Part shown: positions 1-10,773 of the stretch, piece after piece
Layout of the letters: each line of letters opens with the position of its first letter
Numbering within the stretch: position 1 is the first letter of the stretch
Notes under the pieces: generated by a model
What the model was told of the DNA's origin: nothing
The model's database searches: none
What the model saw: only the letters and a program-made list of their open reading frames with translations
Translations under genes and position numbers: made by a program
Assembly (NCBI GenBank): GCA_011109175.1
Contig: RDEW01000070.1
Coordinates: forward strand, 73,055-137,054
Source of the DNA: Dicyema japonicum
Taxonomy: Eukaryota; Dicyemida; Rhombozoa; Dicyemidae
Length of the DNA stretch: 64,000 nucleotides
Direction of reading: 5' to 3'

Positions 1-149
1 TTTTGCAAAACAGCTTATAGAAAAATACATTGTTTGATATGCAGCCATTTATCACTCTACCGAAAGAATACAACCTAAAAAGGCATAGCAATTAATCATC
101 GATCATACAATTATTTCGAAGGTATAAAGCTGCTTATTAACCAAGAAGG

Positions 150-525
150 TCCAATGCGTGTTTCAACGCTTAATGAATTGCGAAAAAATTTGATTGTGTT
201 ACAGACCCATTCATAAGAAAAATCATAATTACTGCATCAGTTTCTGCAATCTATGAAATCAGCAGAATTCTTGCAATGACTGGAAAATAATTTTGCGATG
301 GTGATTTGATCAAGCAATGGAATGTAAAAAAACAAAAATTATTTGTCCATATAATAATCGGAATGTAAAAAAACAAAAATTATTTAGAGATATTTTATTA
401 ACTAGAAATACTGTTGCCGAACACATTAATAAAATGTCTGAATTTGAACCACCAATTAAAGTCTCAATTGTTAGAATTCTACAATTTTTCAATAGATGAA
501 GCAGTCGAAGTTGTTGTGCAATCCT
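150..525 (+). pseudogene. hAT-family transposase remnant (central part)
   Basis: Plus-strand conceptual translation, jumping frames, gives FCDGDLIKQW, then LLTRNTVAEHINKMSE, then FYNFSIDEAVEV. This is the order seen in domesticated-type hAT transposases (GTF2IRD2/ZBED5/SCAND3 group): a DGxLIKxC stretch, an LSRnTVxxRIxxxSE stretch, and the region holding the first catalytic Asp (usually LDES). Stops and frameshifts make it non-functional. Family assignment is inference from motif order; other hAT pieces lie at 21.3-22.4 and 26.0 kb. Confidence 0.5.
319..385 (+). repeat. 26-bp direct repeat, 41-bp offset
   Basis: A 26-bp A-rich block beginning GGAATGTAAAAA is present at 319-344 and again at 360-385 without mismatch. 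It lies inside the hAT remnant and so is a local slippage or tandem duplication that disrupts that reading frame. Confidence 0.85.
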
Positions 526-1745
526 GATTTCAATATTTTCCATGATTGGCCTGACAAGTCTGTTCTTTTCCTCAGTTAGACCTTCGTACAATTTCTTCCC
601 AATGGATAGCTTGATCGCAGCTGTCTTGTTTTCTCTAGTGCAGCGACGATCCTCTCTCGAGGGGTTGTAGAACCATACCTCGCTTCCGTAAAAAAAGTCA
701 TTTATGAATCACATTCCGAAAGACAAAGACCATGGTATAACCATCCAACTTTAGACTTCTAGTGCAGAACATCCTTAAGGTATAATCCTCTCCCATCTAC
801 TACAAGCCATAGGTATTTCAGGGATGAAATTCTTGGTATGCGAATAGTGTAGGGCTCTTCGTGATGCTTACTCATCTTGCTTATCTGTAAATAACTGGAT
901 TTTCCGTGGAGAATCTCAGGGTTCTCCTATCAAACCAATCCTGGACTTTGTCGACAAAAGCTCTTAGTCGCCGCTATACCCTCAAGACAAATTCAGGATT
1001 ACGATGTCATCAGTGTATATCATCAGCTTAGTCCTGACGTCTAGCGGTGACGGAAAATCTTCCATAAATACGTTGAATAACTGGGGTCTTAAAATAGATT
1101 CCTGCAGTACTCGTGAATATCTTCCTCAATATACCATCAGAATATCTTCCAGCGACGACCACATAATATATCCTCACAGTCAAATAGTCCTTCAACCATA
1201 GGAATATTTGTTTAGATATCTTTGATCTACAAGTTGACAAAATAAGGCTTCGTGCCATTAACTGTCAAACGCCTTCGAGTTGTCAAGGCAAACATGGCTT
1301 AATTGGCTTTTCTTCTCAAATGCATTTGTAATTCCGTAATTTAGTAAGTAAATACAAATACAATCCGTTCCATAATTTTTGATGTAGAACATAGGCTTAT
1401 TGGTCTATAACAAGAGGATCCTTTTTCGACTTTCTAGGTTTGAGGATCATTTCACAATAGAACGCTTCCATAGCGGAGGAACATATCCGAGCTTAAAACT
1501 CGAGTTATACATCTTTTGTAGTACAAATAGTAGTTCATCGGACATTTCTTTAAACATAGTCATGGGAGTGATGTCGAATCCAGGAGTCTTGTTCTTGTAT
1601 AATATCTTTGTCTAAATATCTTTGTCTCCTCTAGGTGGGTATAACCTCTCGCCCCTCTTCTTAATGTACTCAGAAAACATCAAATACGCGAACTCTAGGA
1701 AATATGAATGCGTCGGATGCAGTGATGTCTGAGCTCGAATCACCT
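520..1745 (-). pseudogene. LINE reverse transcriptase, Jockey/CR1-like, degraded
   Basis: The minus strand encodes, in broken frames from high to low coordinate, a GDKDI..PGFDITPMTM stretch near 1.6 kb, WKRSIV and ILKPRKSKKD near 1.45 kb, NSKAFDS near 1.27 kb (RT motif with the first catalytic Asp replaced or shifted), SILRPQLFNVFMEDFPS near 1.06 kb and IYTDDIVIL near 1.01 kb (the YxDD box). This is the fixed motif order of APE-type non-LTR retrotransposon RT. Several stops are present. Downstream sequence to about 520 still reads like the RT thumb region (SEVWFYNPSRE, IGKKLYEGL). Confidence 0.75.
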
Positions 1746-1930
1746 TGGTCCAAATTGAAGAGAAATTGGAAGAGAACGCTTTTCGCTAACCTCTTATGAA
1801 AATACACATTTTTAATCAAAAGTAATATTAATGATGAATAAAATAAAAATTTATTATTTTAATTATTAAAATAATATTCGGCGGGTTAAAAACTGTTTTC
1901 TGTAGTGATTATTGTGATAGTTTATAACAA

Positions 1931-2344
1931 ATGGGCAAACAAACCAAAACAAGAGCGACAAAACTACAATTGACCATGAGGGCATAAAAGTCACAGATGC
2001 GGTTGAGGCTTTGGAGTACACTGAGAAACCAGACTATGATGTATCGAGTGATTCTGAAGAGATGACGTCTAAGACCTCAAAGGTGCTTGTGTGTCAGTGT
2101 TGGAGGTGGTAAAACCTCTTCGACCGAGTTTAAGCTGAACATGGTGGAGGAGTCCCAAGACACGGAGGGTGACATGACATTTGAGACTGAGTCTATAAAT
2201 ACGGCCGATTATTTGATGATCATCCTTCGGCTGATATCAGTTGATTGCTATATATATTTTAGAGAAGGGGACAGTGTTTATAACAAACTTCCGTATTACA
2301 TGAAGCGTAATGTTGAAATTCAGGTTAATACAGAGGCTCTTTAG
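1931..2344 (+). CDS. hypothetical acidic protein, open frames, structure unresolved
   Basis: No family recognised. From an ATG at 1931, a frame one base off runs open with acidic and Ser/Thr-rich sequence (VTDAVEALEYTEKPDYDV, SSDSEEMTSKTSK), and is followed in another frame by an 85-residue open stretch with STEFKLNMVEESQDTEGD. A possible 23-nt GT...AG intron (about 2238-2260, ending TATATTTTAG) lies inside it and would shorten the C-terminus. Composition is unlike the surrounding LINE debris. It could be a real small gene with mini-introns and a base error, or chance. Confidence 0.3.
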
Positions 2345-2345
2345 A

Positions 2346-3079
2346 AAAACATATGATTATTTTCTTTACCCATTCGAGTTGTTTTTATGTTGATTGTGTA
2401 TAAGTTGTTATTTTTGTCCTAGTTTAATATGGGGTGGTGGGGTGTTTACTAGCTTTATTAGTTGGAGGTTAGGCTTTTGGTATTTGTTCACGAGGTTTAT
2501 TCAATGTGGATGTCTGAAAGGTGAGTATAGTTTGGGGGAAATATACCGTCATTTTTGGTTTTAGAAATTTTAGTTAAGTGTGACGTCCCTCGTTTCTTGA
2601 TTTGTTAACTTTTGAGGAAGATCCAAGAAATACCTTTTGATGACTTAAAGATATGATGTTTTTATTCACGAGAACGACGGAAGATGTTTCTACGCAGTGA
2701 TTTAGAGCATTATGGGGTCGGATTGGTTATTTATTTCTCAAAAGTGACTATTAATAAAATTCATTGTTCGGTACCAAACTAATGTTAATCGGGACAAATT
2801 TATTATCGATCTGTACAATTCTAGTACTTTCTTTGTCCACAGAAAAATCTTACATAAAAAAGAAGACATAAAGATACTTAGAACTCGTAGATATTATTTC
2901 AATGAAAACACATCCATTAACTATCAAAGTCGAGTTATGTTCTCAGGTGAATGTATTGAATAAGGGCGATTTGGTATGCAATACGGAGGATCAATCGATT
3001 TGGAGTGATTTCATTGATAATCAACAAAGAAAGGATTATGTAATCAGGGATTGATTTCAATTGTATCTACGAGAGATAT
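2346..3079. other. No clear gene; short open frames only
   Basis: AT-rich stretch. A plus-strand open frame of about 70 codons without a good start spans roughly 2750-2959 (KFIIDLYNSSTFFVHRK is part of it) and a 50-codon ATG frame runs 2902-3053. Neither resembles a family I know, and no convincing splice sites join them. Confidence 0.3.
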
Positions 3080-3245
3080 TTATAGCATGAAGGTCCATGG
3101 TCACATAAATAGAGACAAAAAAATAAAACATCAAGTCCTTGCAGTTGTGGGTATCCCTCCGGTGGAATGGGGGAGAGCAAATGATCCGCAATCTTTTCAG
3201 CCTGGATACCATTGTAAAAACAAAACAAATTATCGCGTAATCCCG
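3080..3245 (-). mobile_element. SINE-B copy, partial
   Basis: The block GCAGTTGTGG..ATCCCTCCGGTGGA..GGGGGAGAGCAAATGATC matches the better copies at 22.6-22.9 and 33.5-33.8 kb (GCAGTTGTGGAAACCCCTCC and GAGCAAATGATC). Orientation is minus, taking the tRNA-like head seen in other copies as 5'. The head is missing here. Confidence 0.55.
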
Positions 3246-3509
3246 ATGGGTGCATCAAAGCCCTCATCTTGGTCTAGTGTTCTTTTCTCTAACCCACAAA
3301 CAATTAACGGAGGCGCATCCTTTTTACAAAGTTTAGTTTTCGGTGGGAAAGGAGATGATGTTGTTCACATGTTTGCTGAAGGTCATTGGGGATCTGTGAC
3401 CCTAGTATTTTGGTTGTATTGTATAGGAAATTGTTATCCCATTAAAGTCAATGTAGGAACCGAATTTTTTAATCTTCTATTAGAAGTAAAAATCATGGAG
3501 TACAACTTT

Positions 3510-3805
3510 TCAGGACTTGTGTGTAATTGGTTCCTCGTAAGCCAACAGTTCAGGTTGTCTAGTAACTCTTGTAGTTGCCAGGATTAAGTAGTGAGCATAA
3601 ACAAGGAGCAGAGTATCGTCACTGCTGAGGGAGGGCATGTCGCTCATAAAGAGGTTGAAAAGAATGGGTGAGAGAGGGGATCTTTGCGGACCCCATTTGC
3701 AGAAATTTGATGACAGAAATATTGAATGTGAAATTACTCTGCCTCTTCGTCCGTTGAGGAAGTTTGCAGGCCAAATTTTCAAGTTTTTTGAATGTTAGAA
3801 CCATA
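3510..3805 (-). pseudogene. LINE reverse transcriptase fragment
   Basis: Minus-strand translation gives ANFLNGRRGRVISHS, then GPQRSPLSPILFNLFMSDMP, then LLLVYAHYLILATTRV. This is the RT segment with the GxPQGSxLSPxLFxLFxxDxP motif followed by the YADD box, here decayed to YAHY. It is a short fragment of a Jockey-like LINE; flanks do not extend it. Confidence 0.7.
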
Positions 3806-4129
3806 AATCTTCCTGGTGAGCTGTTTCCTCGGTATCGAGTCTAGAGGGAACAAGAAAAGAGCTTTCATGTTGACCTTGGGAAGAAGGCTAATGGAAGAAT
3901 TATCTGAAGGAGGAAGATAAACGCCTAGGAGGAAGATATCAATTAAGTGTGTGAATAAGATAGAGGTTTTCATGAAGAGAACCAAGTCCGAAGCTCTTAC
4001 ATTCAGACGAGGTTTAACTAAGAAGGAAAGGGAAAACAGGCTAAAAATACTACACCCTCTAGAAAGATTTTGAATTATTACAAATAACAGAAGCACCCTG
4101 GAGTAGGTTTCAAGAAAGAAACGTTTCGG

Positions 4130-4830
4130 TGCAGGTGACTGCCCAGACAATAGGTTTTCCGACTTCAAAGGTTTTCCGTCACGCCTACATGAACAATTAT
4201 TCGAGCATGGATGGGTCTAAGGCGGCGTCCAAAGCTTGCCTAACGACTTTGTTCAAGCCCATGTGTCTGGGAGATCAGCCTGCACTTTTCATACTGGAGA
4301 GAGGGTGTAGGCAAAAACAGCACGAATGCGACACACAGACTTTTATTCCCAGTTATAAAGAGATCCCAATCCGGGCGTATTCATCATCCAGAAAGGTATT
4401 CTAAACTCCATTAAGAAAGGCGTTGAGCCAGGCAACGGTCTCGGAAGACGCCCCGACAACAAAGAGACACGGCGATGTTGGCTAGATGACACTAGAAGAT
4501 CTTCAAAAGAATTCTGACATACAGCATCGTCCAAACCAGTTAAGAACATGGAAGGTTGGGAGAACTGATTGGTCAATAGAGAATTCAGAGAGGGAATGTA
4601 GAATTCTCTTGACAAGGGTGTTACAGGCTATTAGCGATGAGAGATATAGGGAGAGAAATATGTAGTGTTAAGAAATCCAAGCCCTCCGAGTCTCTCCAGC
4701 AGAGTGGCTTGCTTCCACGAGTAATCCTCGAATAGGACGTTGAAGATACGCTCCACTGTCGAACGGAAGATGCCGTCAATCTGTGCGAGTTAGTCACACT
4801 GTGTGAAATAAGGAGCAAGCCTATCTACAT
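4130..4830 (-). pseudogene. REL-like LINE, degraded C-terminal part
   Basis: The minus strand contains, across several frames, SYSRITRGSKPLCWRDSEGL (equivalent to SWNQCKLPTRLGGTGL in the good copy at 38-40 kb), then a KSAGRSPRHMGLN-like stretch and a decayed GRGDGKRPDG region. The order matches RT thumb, zinc finger and PD-(D/E)xK-like tail. Many stops. A second partial copy of the same region lies immediately upstream at 5130-5775, so the two are separate insertions or a tandem duplication. Confidence 0.5.
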
Positions 4831-5129
4831 TGAGGCTGTTCTTTAAAAGGAATAATGACGTATGCACGTCAAGTAGACACAAACGGTCTAGAGTCTAAAG
4901 TTTCTTCAAGAACTCTCATTTTTCACGTATAGCTCTCCCCATTGCATGTGTGGTATTTGGGATTTATGGAATATAAGGTCTTCATCGAACGTGGAAATAC
5001 TTCTAGATAGTAAGTTCGCGAAAGATGACAGTATTTGAATACTTCTCTTCTTAAAGTCCACAATTTTTAAGATGAAACATTAAGGATAGAAAATTGTTTA
5101 AATTTTTTTCATTTTGGATAAAACTGCTA

Positions 5130-5775
5130 TAGAATCCAGGCCGCACGAGAGGATTTTTAAAAAGAAATATCCTCTCCAAAAGGGTTTTAATCTTCAATGA
5201 CATTTGCATTGGCTGATTCCAGTAAGAGTACAACATAATAAATTGTCCAGGTTTGGCTGACAGTCTTGTAAAGGAGGCAGGGAGAGATTGGTGGCACTCC
5301 AGGCTTCCCGTCCGTGCATTATGTCTAGGTCAATTGAGAAATCGGGTAGGGATTGTAGAATCCTCCTGACCAAAGGTTCACAGGCGGTGAGTGTAGACAG
5401 ATTTGCAAAAAGTGAGACGTCCAAAGTACGACGGATTACAAGACCCCCAAATCTAACTAAAAGTGTAGCTTGCTTCCATGTAGCATCGTCGAATTTGACA
5501 TTAAATATTTGTTCTTAGATCTGAGGAAAGACAAATCAAAATGCTCAAATTGCTCTAGTTGGGAATAGTACGGTGCTTTCCTGAGTAAATAAGCGATTCT
5601 CTGAATGTTAAAACTTCTATTCATGAGGAATAGTGCTGTGAGTCAAGTATTTGTAATCTATCCAGCGATTCGCATAGGAGTTGTTTTTTGTCAAGGAGTA
5701 CATGCTTCATCACACTCCTGATGATCGGGGATCCAAGAAATATTAATTCGTTTTCAGGGGTCGAACTCCCACCAG
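5130..5775 (-). pseudogene. REL-like LINE, RT thumb region
   Basis: Minus-strand reading gives ENELIFLGSPIIRSVMK (matching RTYFLGCPLDEKELR of the 38-40 kb element), then a helical stretch, then DDATWKQATLLVRFGGLVIRR-type sequence and LSTLTACEPLVRRILQSLPD. This corresponds to the region after the YxDD box. Frames shift at least three times. It belongs to a different subfamily from the good copy, judging by about one-third identity. Confidence 0.6.
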
Positions 5776-5799
5776 GAAACTAGGAATAAAATTTTGGAA

Positions 5800-5870
5800 C
5801 AATTGAAGAGATGTCATCGTCGGGATCACGTGATAATTAGTTTGGTTTTACCGTGGTTATTTAGTAGAAG
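5800..5870 (+). repeat. LINE 3'-end motif (GATCACGTGAT type)
   Basis: GGGATCACGTGATAATTAGT followed by TTGGTTTTACCGTGGTTATT matches the terminal region of LINE copies near 17.4, 19.1, 33.1 and 58.6 kb. Only the last tens of bases of the element appear to be present. Confidence 0.45.
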
Positions 5871-6414
5871 TCGACGAGGCAGCCCTTATAAATGGAACGT
5901 CTATCAATCATTTATATTTAAACGATGCGGTTCAACTGAGTGGCTTATGAAATCCTTAGGAGATGCGGCCTCGATATTATTGAGCGTAATTCCGAGATGT
6001 GTAATCAGGGACTCTCGCACAAAGAATTCTCTAAATTACGATAAAAGATTATGTCTATTGTTACCATTACCGATGAGGAACAATTTATGATTTAGAACTG
6101 CCCAATATCGATTATTTGTCATATGAATAAGAAAATTTCGAATATTGGTTGGGACAAATAGTTTTCCGAGCTGTCGGAATCAAGAGTTTTCATAATGAAA
6201 TCTTAACGGTGGATTTGGTCAGGGAAAGGAAGGAAGATCTAGCCGTAATTTTGATTTTACGTTCGAATCATCAGTATTTTGATATAGCATCCATATGGTA
6301 TTCTGCTTATTGGCAAGGTCTTTCACCGTGTACATGTCGATAGGATTTTCTCATGTTCTTTCAATAGATGCAGGGTGGATCTTTTTGAGTATTGACAGCT
6401 TTACAATATCCAGG
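5871..6414. other. No gene seen
   Basis: Short open frames (98 and 64 codons) on the plus strand have no recognisable motif. The base composition is typical of decayed repeat. I see no tRNA-like head or clear splice pairs. Confidence 0.3.
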
Positions 6415-6640
6415 TCGAATTTACTGTGAAAGAGAGAGATGGAAGGTATTTGGACATATCCTAAGAATGGACCAAGCAGTTCCAACAAACAATGGTATGA
6501 AAGCTACTTCCAGATCAGTTCTGAATACCACAGACGTCCTCGTTACTCTCTCCCTATTGCAATTTAAGAAGATCTTGGGACTGTAAAAAAGAAACTCGAA
6601 AATGCAGACGACCTAGATGTTTTTCGAAAAATCGCCTTCT
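6415..6640 (+). pseudogene. LINE C-terminal fragment (FGHILR type)
   Basis: The translation contains RERWKVFGHILRMDQAVP followed after a gap by a degraded VTLSLLQFKKIL and a frame-shifted MQTT..FRKIAF segment. This is the C-terminal signature RWxLFGHILRxD...RPRxTLPxxLxxDL of an APE-type LINE family present in many copies here (best at 43.7-44.1 kb). Confidence 0.5.
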
Positions 6641-6869
6641 GAAGGAGATCTGTAGGTATGTTTTCTAGTTATGCATCCAGATATTCTTTTAATGCTAGGG
6701 CCTCTCTGATTGACTAATTAAGGACTCCAAATTATAACGTCTAGTGTTGGGTTCTGTGGTTCTGTTCTGTGGTTAGGTTTCCATTTTGTTCTTTGTAGTG
6801 TCATATATCTCTTAAAAAATCTAGCAATAACAATTTTGTGGTCGCTGTCGATCCACCATAAGCTCGTGC

Positions 6870-7197
6870 ATCAAGTATGACCTCGATCCTTTCTGTCAGC
6901 AGATGATGTAATCAATTGGTTGTATATGTTTATTACTCGCCCTTCAGAATTTGTTCTATAACCCGACCACGTTGATTTATGTCTGGCTGGATGCATGAAA
7001 ATTGTATTCCATAAAAATAGGTTGTTCGTTTGACAGAAGTTAGCTATTAGGGTTCTCAGAAGATCTCTTTTCTCCCTACCGTGCCATCCCATGAATGTCT
7101 CATCGGATATAATTTGGGTGCCAGCTTTTGCATTTAGATCTCCTGCAATCATTACTAATGTTGCGAGAACATGCTTGGAGATGACGGCGAAAGACAA
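6870..7197 (-). pseudogene. LINE AP-endonuclease domain fragment
   Basis: A 108-codon open frame on the minus strand reads MIAGDLNAKAGT, then FMGWHGREKRD, FCQTNNLFLWNTIF, HPARHKSTWSGYR. This is the C-terminal half of the exonuclease/endonuclease/phosphatase domain of APE-type LINEs (DLNAKxG, HGxGERN, FxxxNNLxxxNTxF, HKxTW); the usual terminal DY-I motif is replaced by INIYNQLI. No RT follows it in order, so it is an isolated fragment. Confidence 0.75.
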
Positions 7198-7389
7198 AAA
7201 GAATCCGCTTTTATCTTCGCCAGAGTGGCAATTATTTTTCGTGGTCCTTATTCAACTTTGTTTCGAAACTCATACAGAGAAAAAACTTTATAGATGATAT
7301 GTCCTCTTCGCCCACACCATCTTGTTTCTAGCCCTCATTGAACATCATCCAGGTCGTCTGTTGTCACCAATTTACGACTGATTGTTTCG

Positions 7390-7960
7390 TAATCATTTTT
7401 TAATAAAATTTGAAGTGTATTATTGGTCTGCCTTGAAATCCGTGACTTCCGGCGCAGTAGAAAAATTCTTCCATTATCCTGTTACAGGGCGTAGTCGAGT
7501 CCAGTCTAATAATATATCCAAATAGTTGCCATCTCAATAGAAAAACGTCAATGCTAATTGGTGTTGATTTACATATAGCATATAGATTCTCGATTGAAAT
7601 TTTTCTTGGCCAGAAGATTCCAGTCAATTTGCGCAGTTGGCTTCTGTAGAAAGTATTTAGCCTATCTAAATCTTTTTTTGAGGTTCACCATGTTCTGGAA
7701 TTGTATATCAGTATTGGCTTGATAAACGTGTCGTATAGTCTGACACAAAGTTTCAGAGACACATGCCTATTTCTTATCCGGATATTGAACATTTTTTGAA
7801 GTACATGGTAGCCAGCATTTTCCTTTAATAAATATCTTCGGCGTTACCTAGTAGTGAGCCGAGTTTTTTTTTGTATGTCTCCAGAGTTGTTCATTTCTTG
7901 ACTTGACTGGTAGTCCATTTTTGCAATGTTTATGTGCAGGTTCCATTTATTTAAAATTCA
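7390..7960 (-). pseudogene. LINE C-terminal part (thumb to FGHILR)
   Basis: Minus-strand frames give KKLGSLLGNAEDIY, RKMLATMYFKK, LYDTFIKPILIYNSRTW, SKKDLDRLNTFYRSQLRKLTG, then RWQLFGYIIRLDS. This is the standard end of the LINE family also seen at 14.9-15.7 and 34.3-34.8 kb. It lies upstream (on the minus strand) of the endonuclease piece at 6.9-7.2 kb, the reverse of the order within a single LINE, so these are two insertions. Its 7784-7877 portion is also present in the duplicated segment at 10.8 kb. Confidence 0.75.
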
Positions 7961-7969
7961 ACCCACTTT

Positions 7970-8570
7970 ATTTAACCAATAATAAAATGTTAATATTTAA
8001 TAATCAACAACCTTCCTCGTCTGCCTGTTCGCCAGCCTCCTCAGACAGGTTCGATTCTGGTTGCTGAAACAACTCCGAGAGCGCCTTGTCCAATTGAACC
8101 CTCTGCGCATATGGTATCTCCGGGCTCTGCCTCCTATACTTCAGTGTCAGGCTTTCTAGGGTCAGCTATAATACAGTAGACTGTAAATAGGCCTGGAGCT
8201 TCCTATCTACCCCCAACTGCTTCAGATATCCCTTGTGGTACTTTGTTGCAATTTCCCACGTCATTACTATTGGAACAACAAGAACCTTGCAACCAAACAT
8301 CTGCCCCATCTCTTTTGCAAGCAAGTCATAATTCCTTTTTTTCTCCACCTCCACAGTCTCAAACGGTCTTGAGATGTAGTACCAACCTCTTTGATAGGGA
8401 CTTGGTCAGACTCCTCATCGTGTACTACAATGTACGGTTTATGTGCTTGACTAGCACCGAAGAACGGATAACACTGTTTACCTTAATTTGGACCCTGGTG
8501 TTCTTTACTACAGATTGCACCTTATGAGTCTGCAAAGGCGGCTCAATGGCTCCAAACAGAGAAAAAAAGC
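7970..8570 (-). pseudogene. REL-like LINE (KPDIVV type), C-terminal fragment
   Basis: Minus-strand sequence corresponds segment by segment to the better copy at 48.94-49.79 kb: EKKRNYDLLAKEMGQMFGCKV, then LGVDRKLQAYLQSTVL, and upstream the decayed NTRVQIKVNSVIRS region and DxxVVHDEESDQV-type stretch. That module carries a PD...D/E nuclease-like motif. Frames are broken. The left half (7970-8323) is missing in the duplicate at 10.87-11.15 kb. Confidence 0.6.
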
Positions 8571-8835
8571 AGTGGAGACATGCTATCTCCCTGTAGAATT
8601 CCCCTCTTGAGTTTTATTTTGCCTATCCGATCATTTATTTAAAATACTTTTATTTTTTCTTAATAATTAAATATTTAATTTTTTATTAATTTTTAATAAA
8701 TTCTTAATATAAATATAAATCATTTAATAGGTCAGGTCATATTTAATTTCTTTTTAGTTCTTCATAAGCTTCATCGTCTTACATATCAAAGTGATAACTT
8801 GTAAATACAAAGAAAATAATAATACTATAGCAGTG

Positions 8836-9151
8836 ATGATGGGTTCAATATCCGTTAAATATTATGTACATCGAGGAGTAAGCAAAATTTTATTTTTAGC
8901 AAATAATTTATAATTTCGACATAAGTGCTTCGTTTGAACTTTTGAAAGTCCATGATTCAAATGACACAATGAATTATGATATCTATGCTTATTTGACCAT
9001 GGAGGAGTATCAAATTTTATTTAAAGTTTCGACTACACGTTATTCATACACAATACATGAAATTGTAGTTACAATAGGTTCTGGTAAGTATTTTATGTTT
9101 AATTTAGATGTGTTCCTTGTTAGGAATATTTCAAATAACTCAGTGGTTTGA
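8836..9151 (+). CDS. unknown spliced gene, duplicate copy 1
   Basis: Not recognised. Three exons: 8836-8877, 8900-9083, 9108-9151, with introns of 22 nt (8878-8899) and 24 nt (9084-9107), both GTAAG...TTTAG; the spliced frame is open for 89 codons from an ATG. The central exon encodes TMEEYQILFKVSTTRYSYTI. Compared with the duplicate at 11386-11815 it has one extra base in exon 3 (near 9122-9132), which brings an early TGA; in copy 2 the frame continues about 38 codons further. An upstream exon may exist, since ACTATAG precedes the start. Start and function are uncertain; coding status rests on the matching splice pairs and duplicate comparison. Confidence 0.55.
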
Positions 9152-9159
9152 CGACTATT

Positions 9160-10315
9160 GTGAATGTGATCTAAAGAGGGCGAAACAAAGTTTCTAAATT
9201 GTATAAATTCAAATTTACATTAATGAGAGGTTATGAGTCGACAAAGACAAGTTAACTTTAAAAAATTTTCGTTATATTAAAAGTGAATTGCAGTGTTTTT
9301 GAAGATATTCTATCTATACTGGAAATTACCACCACTGTAGAATGTTCAATTTTTGTATTTCTGGTAAACTGTAGGCAAAATTTTCATCAATAAAGCTTAA
9401 ACTTTTTCGGAATGATTTAAATTTTCGTTATATTGAAAGTGGATTGAATTGCGGTGATGTTTGGAGATATTGTATTCAATTCAATATAAAGAGAAGCCAC
9501 GAAGATTCCACTCTAGATTCCACTTGTCTTGTGTTTACTTAGTATAAGATTGTTAAAATATGAATAGTACATTGTAGACTTGATTTAATTTATTAAGTTT
9601 CCTTTTCATAAAGATTACGGGACTAATCCATCTCTGGGCTTAGAAAAGTTTGAACTCCCATACAATGATCCTGTGACTGTCGTTTCAAATTTTTCAAAAC
9701 AATTTTGTCAATGTTCAAAATAGTGAAAGTTCTGTGACGAAAATCCATTCTATAAACTTCGAATAGTTAATTGTGATTAGCTTTCAATCTGTGAAATAAT
9801 TGATCAATTTTTTGAAGTTGATGGAAGCTGTCAAAGTTTCACCAATAGCTCTGTTTAATCTATGGCTTGCGACATATTATTCTTGAAAATAATCATACAC
9901 ATAAAAAGACAAATCAATTTGGGATAAAAAATAGTCTGAAAGAAAAATATAGCCAGAGAATATAAACAGGGATAAATCAGGTAGTGAAAAATAATCCATA
10001 TTCATAGGTTACCAAAATGTAAAACATATATTAGACATTTTGATAAAAACCTTCAACACTATATGATTTATCCGATAATATAATCTTCAAGAAATCGAAT
10101 GATAATACAATACAATAGATACTAAAAAATACAATGACATAAAAAAGCTACCGACCACAAGAACGTGGCGACGTCATTCCTAATAATATGACAATGTATT
10201 AAAAGGTTCGCCATATTGCAAAAATATTTTTGGAAATAAATAAGTATTAAATTAAAATAAATTAATCCAAATTGACTAATTTAATTTATAAATCTAACTA
10301 TAATTTATGTTCTGG
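9160..10315. other. AT-rich, no gene; short dispersed repeat
   Basis: No convincing coding sequence. An imperfect direct repeat of about 55 bp lies at 9256-9328 and 9414-9478; both contain AATTTTCGTTATATT followed by AAAGTG. Nothing else was identified. Confidence 0.4.
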
Positions 10316-10317
10316 GT

Positions 10318-10445
10318 GGGGCCATCTAGTGCTATGTGGATAATTGGCTGAAGATTTCTATTTGTTTTGTCTCTTCCCCCTCTTTCCCTTCATATTAGAG
10401 TCGCATCATGTGAAGGAATCTTTGAGAGTCTACAGCGAAGAAGTT
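10318..10445 (+). mobile_element. SINE-B head fragment
   Basis: TGGATAATTGGCTGAAG followed by a T/C-rich stretch (TTTGTCTCTTCCCCCTC) and GAGTCGCATCATGTGA aligns with the tRNA-like head of SINE-B (TGGTTAATTGGTTGAAG, then TCTGTTCCTCCTC, then GAGTGGCGTCATGTGA). The 3' half is missing. Confidence 0.45.
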
Positions 10446-10773
10446 ATGCATGTCCACGTTTGTTGGGTGTTTCAAGTCAATTCTCACTACTCCATATAGT
10501 TTTCGTGATTTTGCTTTAGATCTCCCAGTGGTGTTAAAACTATTTTTAGTGTCTTCGTGGTTTTTTGAGATTATAATTTAGTTTTAATTTAAAGTAATTT
10601 ATTACAAAACAATTAAAAATAGCCAAGCTGAAATAATTGAGTGGCTGTATTCCCTGACAATTACGAGAGAAATCCTTTGAAGCAGCCACTCTGTTTTCAA
10701 ACGCTCGTTACTTTAGAAATATTTAATTACTAAAATATTGAACTTTATTTGAATTATTTAATAAATACAATAA

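Larger units (their letters stand above)
7784..9190 (+). repeat. Segmental direct duplication, copy 1
   Basis: 7784-7877 and 8324-9190 are nearly identical to 10774-10868 and 10868-11760 respectively. Copy 1 carries about 446 bp (7878-8323) that is absent from copy 2. The segment includes LINE debris and the spliced unknown gene at 8836-9151. Identity appears to be well above 90 percent with small indels. Confidence 0.9.

Noticed and set aside
3051-3587. 178-codon plus-strand open frame
   Set aside because: Its first third lies over a minus-strand SINE-B copy and its end over a LINE RT fragment; no motif and mixed composition. Treated as chance.
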